Assembly (NCBI GenBank): GCA_023435265.1
Contig: JAEYRZ010000012.1
Coordinates: 3,191 to 67,190 of the forward strand
Reading direction: 5' to 3'
DNA length: 64,000 nt
Source: Pseudomonadota bacterium
GTDB lineage: Bacteria; Desulfobacterota; Desulfobacteria; Desulfobacterales; Desulfosarcinaceae
Position numbers and translations under genes: made by a program. Of the stretch, positions 62,835-64,000 are shown one piece after another (position 1 is the first letter of the stretch; the number at the start of each line of letters is the position of its first letter). Below the pieces are notes generated by a model. That model was not told the DNA's origin, ran no database searches, and saw only the letters and a program-made list of their open reading frames with translations.

Positions 62835-64000
62835 ATGACATATTACGCCCGTAGTGCATTTGAAACCGCTCCCCGCCAGACCTATCTTAACCATACCCTG
62901 CATGTGCTGGTGCGGGGGCGGTGTTATTTGCGAAAAGTAATACGCTATGCGCAGGGTTGGGACGCAACGGCAATCCGCCGGATCTATGAACTCGCAGCGG
63001 AATACCACGACCTCGGCAAGCTCGATGATGAAAATCAAAACGTACTGGCTGGTGATAAGAAAGCCTCGCGCTTACCGATACCTCATGCCGACGCGGGCGT
63101 AGCTCATTTGCTTGCACTGGATGCGCCCACATCTGCACTTCTGGTTTTTGCCCACCATGCTGGATTGCCCGATTATAACGGCATCGGCGACATGCGCGAT
63201 AAAAAAATCCAGCAGCATGTGGACAGCGTCCTGCCGAAATATCTGGATAGGCATGAAAAAAGTGTCCGTCCTAATATTGTGGTCAAAACACCAACAAAGG
63301 ATGCACCAAATTTAAGACCGCCTGATGTCCGACTGCTTTTCTCCTGCTTAACACACGCCGATCATGGTGACGCTGCTCGCGCTTCAAATGAAGTGCCGCA
63401 ATGGGCAAAACCTCCCAAATTGCATGCCTCAGAACGGCTGGCAGCCTTGCGCCAGTATGTTGATGGATTGAGTTGCGAAAACGGCGATAGCGATCGCAAC
63501 CTGATGCGTGCAACATTTTTTTTGGCATGTGCCGAAAAGCAGTTCAATAGCCCCATAACCATCTGCGATGCGCCGGTTGGAACGGGCAAAACCACAGCTG
63601 TGATGGCAAGTTTGCTTTCCACTGCGGCCCGTCATAACCTGCGGCGGATCTTCATTATTCTGCCGTTTACCAATATCATTTCGCAGTCGGTACGGGTATA
63701 TCGCAAGGCATTGGTGTTGCCAGGCGAACGCAGTGAGGATGTGGTGGCGGAAATCCATCACCGCGCCGACTTTGAGGACATAGCGAGCCGCAAACTCACC
63801 GCCCTTTGGGACGCGCCGATTGTTGTTACAACCGCAGTCGCGTTTTTCGAGACGCTGGCCTCTGCGACCCCGTCTACACTGCGGCGCTTACAGAATCTTC
63901 CGGGAAGCGCGGTTTTTCTGGACGAAGCCCACGCCATGCTGCCTGCAAAACTATTGCCGCTGGCTTGGCAGTGGATTCGCCATGCTGCTGCGTGCTGGTC
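62835..64000 (+). CDS. cas3: CRISPR-associated nuclease-helicase Cas3, 3' truncated by window
   Basis: 388 codons are visible and the frame is open to the window edge. An HD nuclease domain comes first: LAAEYHDLGKLDDENQ has the HD pair, VFAHHAGLPDYN and CLTHADHGD give further metal ligands. The superfamily 2 helicase starts near residue 235 with Walker A DAPVGTGKTTAV and reaches VFLDEAHAML (DEAH box). It is the effector that nicks and unwinds target DNA after Cascade binding. In ordinary type I-C loci cas3 precedes cas5, so the order here (after cas7) is unusual. Confidence 0.93.
   Translation, partial: MTYYARSAFETAPRQTYLNHTLHVLVRGRCYLRKVIRYAQGWDATAIRRIYELAAEYHDLGKLDDENQNVLAGDKKASRLPIPHADAGVAHLLALDAPTSALLVFAHHAGLPDYNGIGDMRDKKIQQHVDSVLPKYLDRHEKSVRPNIVVKTPTKDAPNLRPPDVRLLFSCLTHADHGDAARASNEVPQWAKPPKLHASERLAALRQYVDGLSCENGDSDRNLMRATFFLACAEKQFNSPITICDAPVGTGKTTAVMASLLSTAARHNLRRIFIILPFTNIISQSVRVYRKALVLPGERSEDVVAEIHHRADFEDIASRKLTALWDAPIVVTTAVAFFETLASATPSTLRRLQNLPGSAVFLDEAHAMLPAKLLPLAWQWIRHAAACW

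Noticed and set aside
57000..64000. CRISPR array
   Set aside because: No direct repeats with regular spacers are visible. The only repeated structure is the palindromic element at 56982-57075; the array must lie beyond the window or elsewhere.

Overview
The window is a GC-rich (roughly 60-63 %) chromosomal segment of a Gram-negative, lipopolysaccharide-making anaerobe-type bacterium. The gene repertoire points to Desulfobacterota, of the Desulfobacterales or Desulfosarcina kind. The indicators are lpxI instead of lpxH, a BamA with an extra N-terminal domain, a DHH-CBS-poly(A)-polymerase fusion, CbiR beside cobU and cobS, pyruvoyl arginine decarboxylase with a deoxyhypusine-synthase homologue, and a CFI-box surface protein. 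This placement is inferred from gene content, not from a database match.

Bases 1-11557 are an LPS core and surface-polysaccharide region. The plus strand carries a WaaE-like GT2 (cut by the window edge), a GT4, a polysaccharide deacetylase, a WaaP-like kinase, a P-loop protein, a kinase-methyltransferase fusion and a GT39-type membrane transferase. The minus strand carries waaA-lpxK-galE and then a GT4. Bases 11795-24521 are one long plus-strand envelope-biogenesis run: lysS, lolC/E, lolD, bamA, skp, lpxD, fabZ, lpxA, lpxI, a Gfo/Idh/MocA oxidoreductase, lpxB and a DUF374 acyltransferase. It ends at a strong hairpin terminator.

Bases 24714-29346 (minus strand) hold an exported calcium-binding-repeat protein, a PilS-like sensor kinase and PilC. 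The exported protein has a c-di-GMP-I riboswitch in its leader, a hairpin covering its ribosome-binding site and a sigma-54-like promoter. Bases 29604-35138 are housekeeping: A-adding tRNA nucleotidyltransferase fusion, trpS, scpA, scpB and tRNA-Val(CAC) with a terminator. Bases 35139-38103 are an unusual tandem array of four stand-alone NarL-type receiver domains. They alternate between forms lacking and forms keeping the phospho-acceptor aspartate, and they are interleaved with decayed copies of another short sequence.

Bases 38104-43565 hold a phasin-like protein, alkaline phosphatase, an EamA transporter and a cobamide block (cobU, cobS, cbiR, small His-rich protein). Bases 43614-54099 hold yhbY, a PilZ protein, an unrecognised 353-residue protein, pgk, gpsA, gyrA, an AI-2E-type permease and a TANGO2/NRDE protein. 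Bases 54232-56750 are a compact polyamine operon: arginine decarboxylase, deoxyhypusine-synthase homologue, agmatinase.

From about 57240 to the right edge the window becomes accessory DNA with lower and uneven GC. It holds a WYL-domain regulator, a BRO-N family gene split by an apparent one-base deletion, and a type I-C CRISPR effector operon in the order cas5-cas8c-cas7-cas3. cas3 runs off the window. No CRISPR array, cas4, cas1 or cas2 is visible. Dispersed repeats lie at 38641-38755, 46085-46205, 43195-43265 and 56982-57075.
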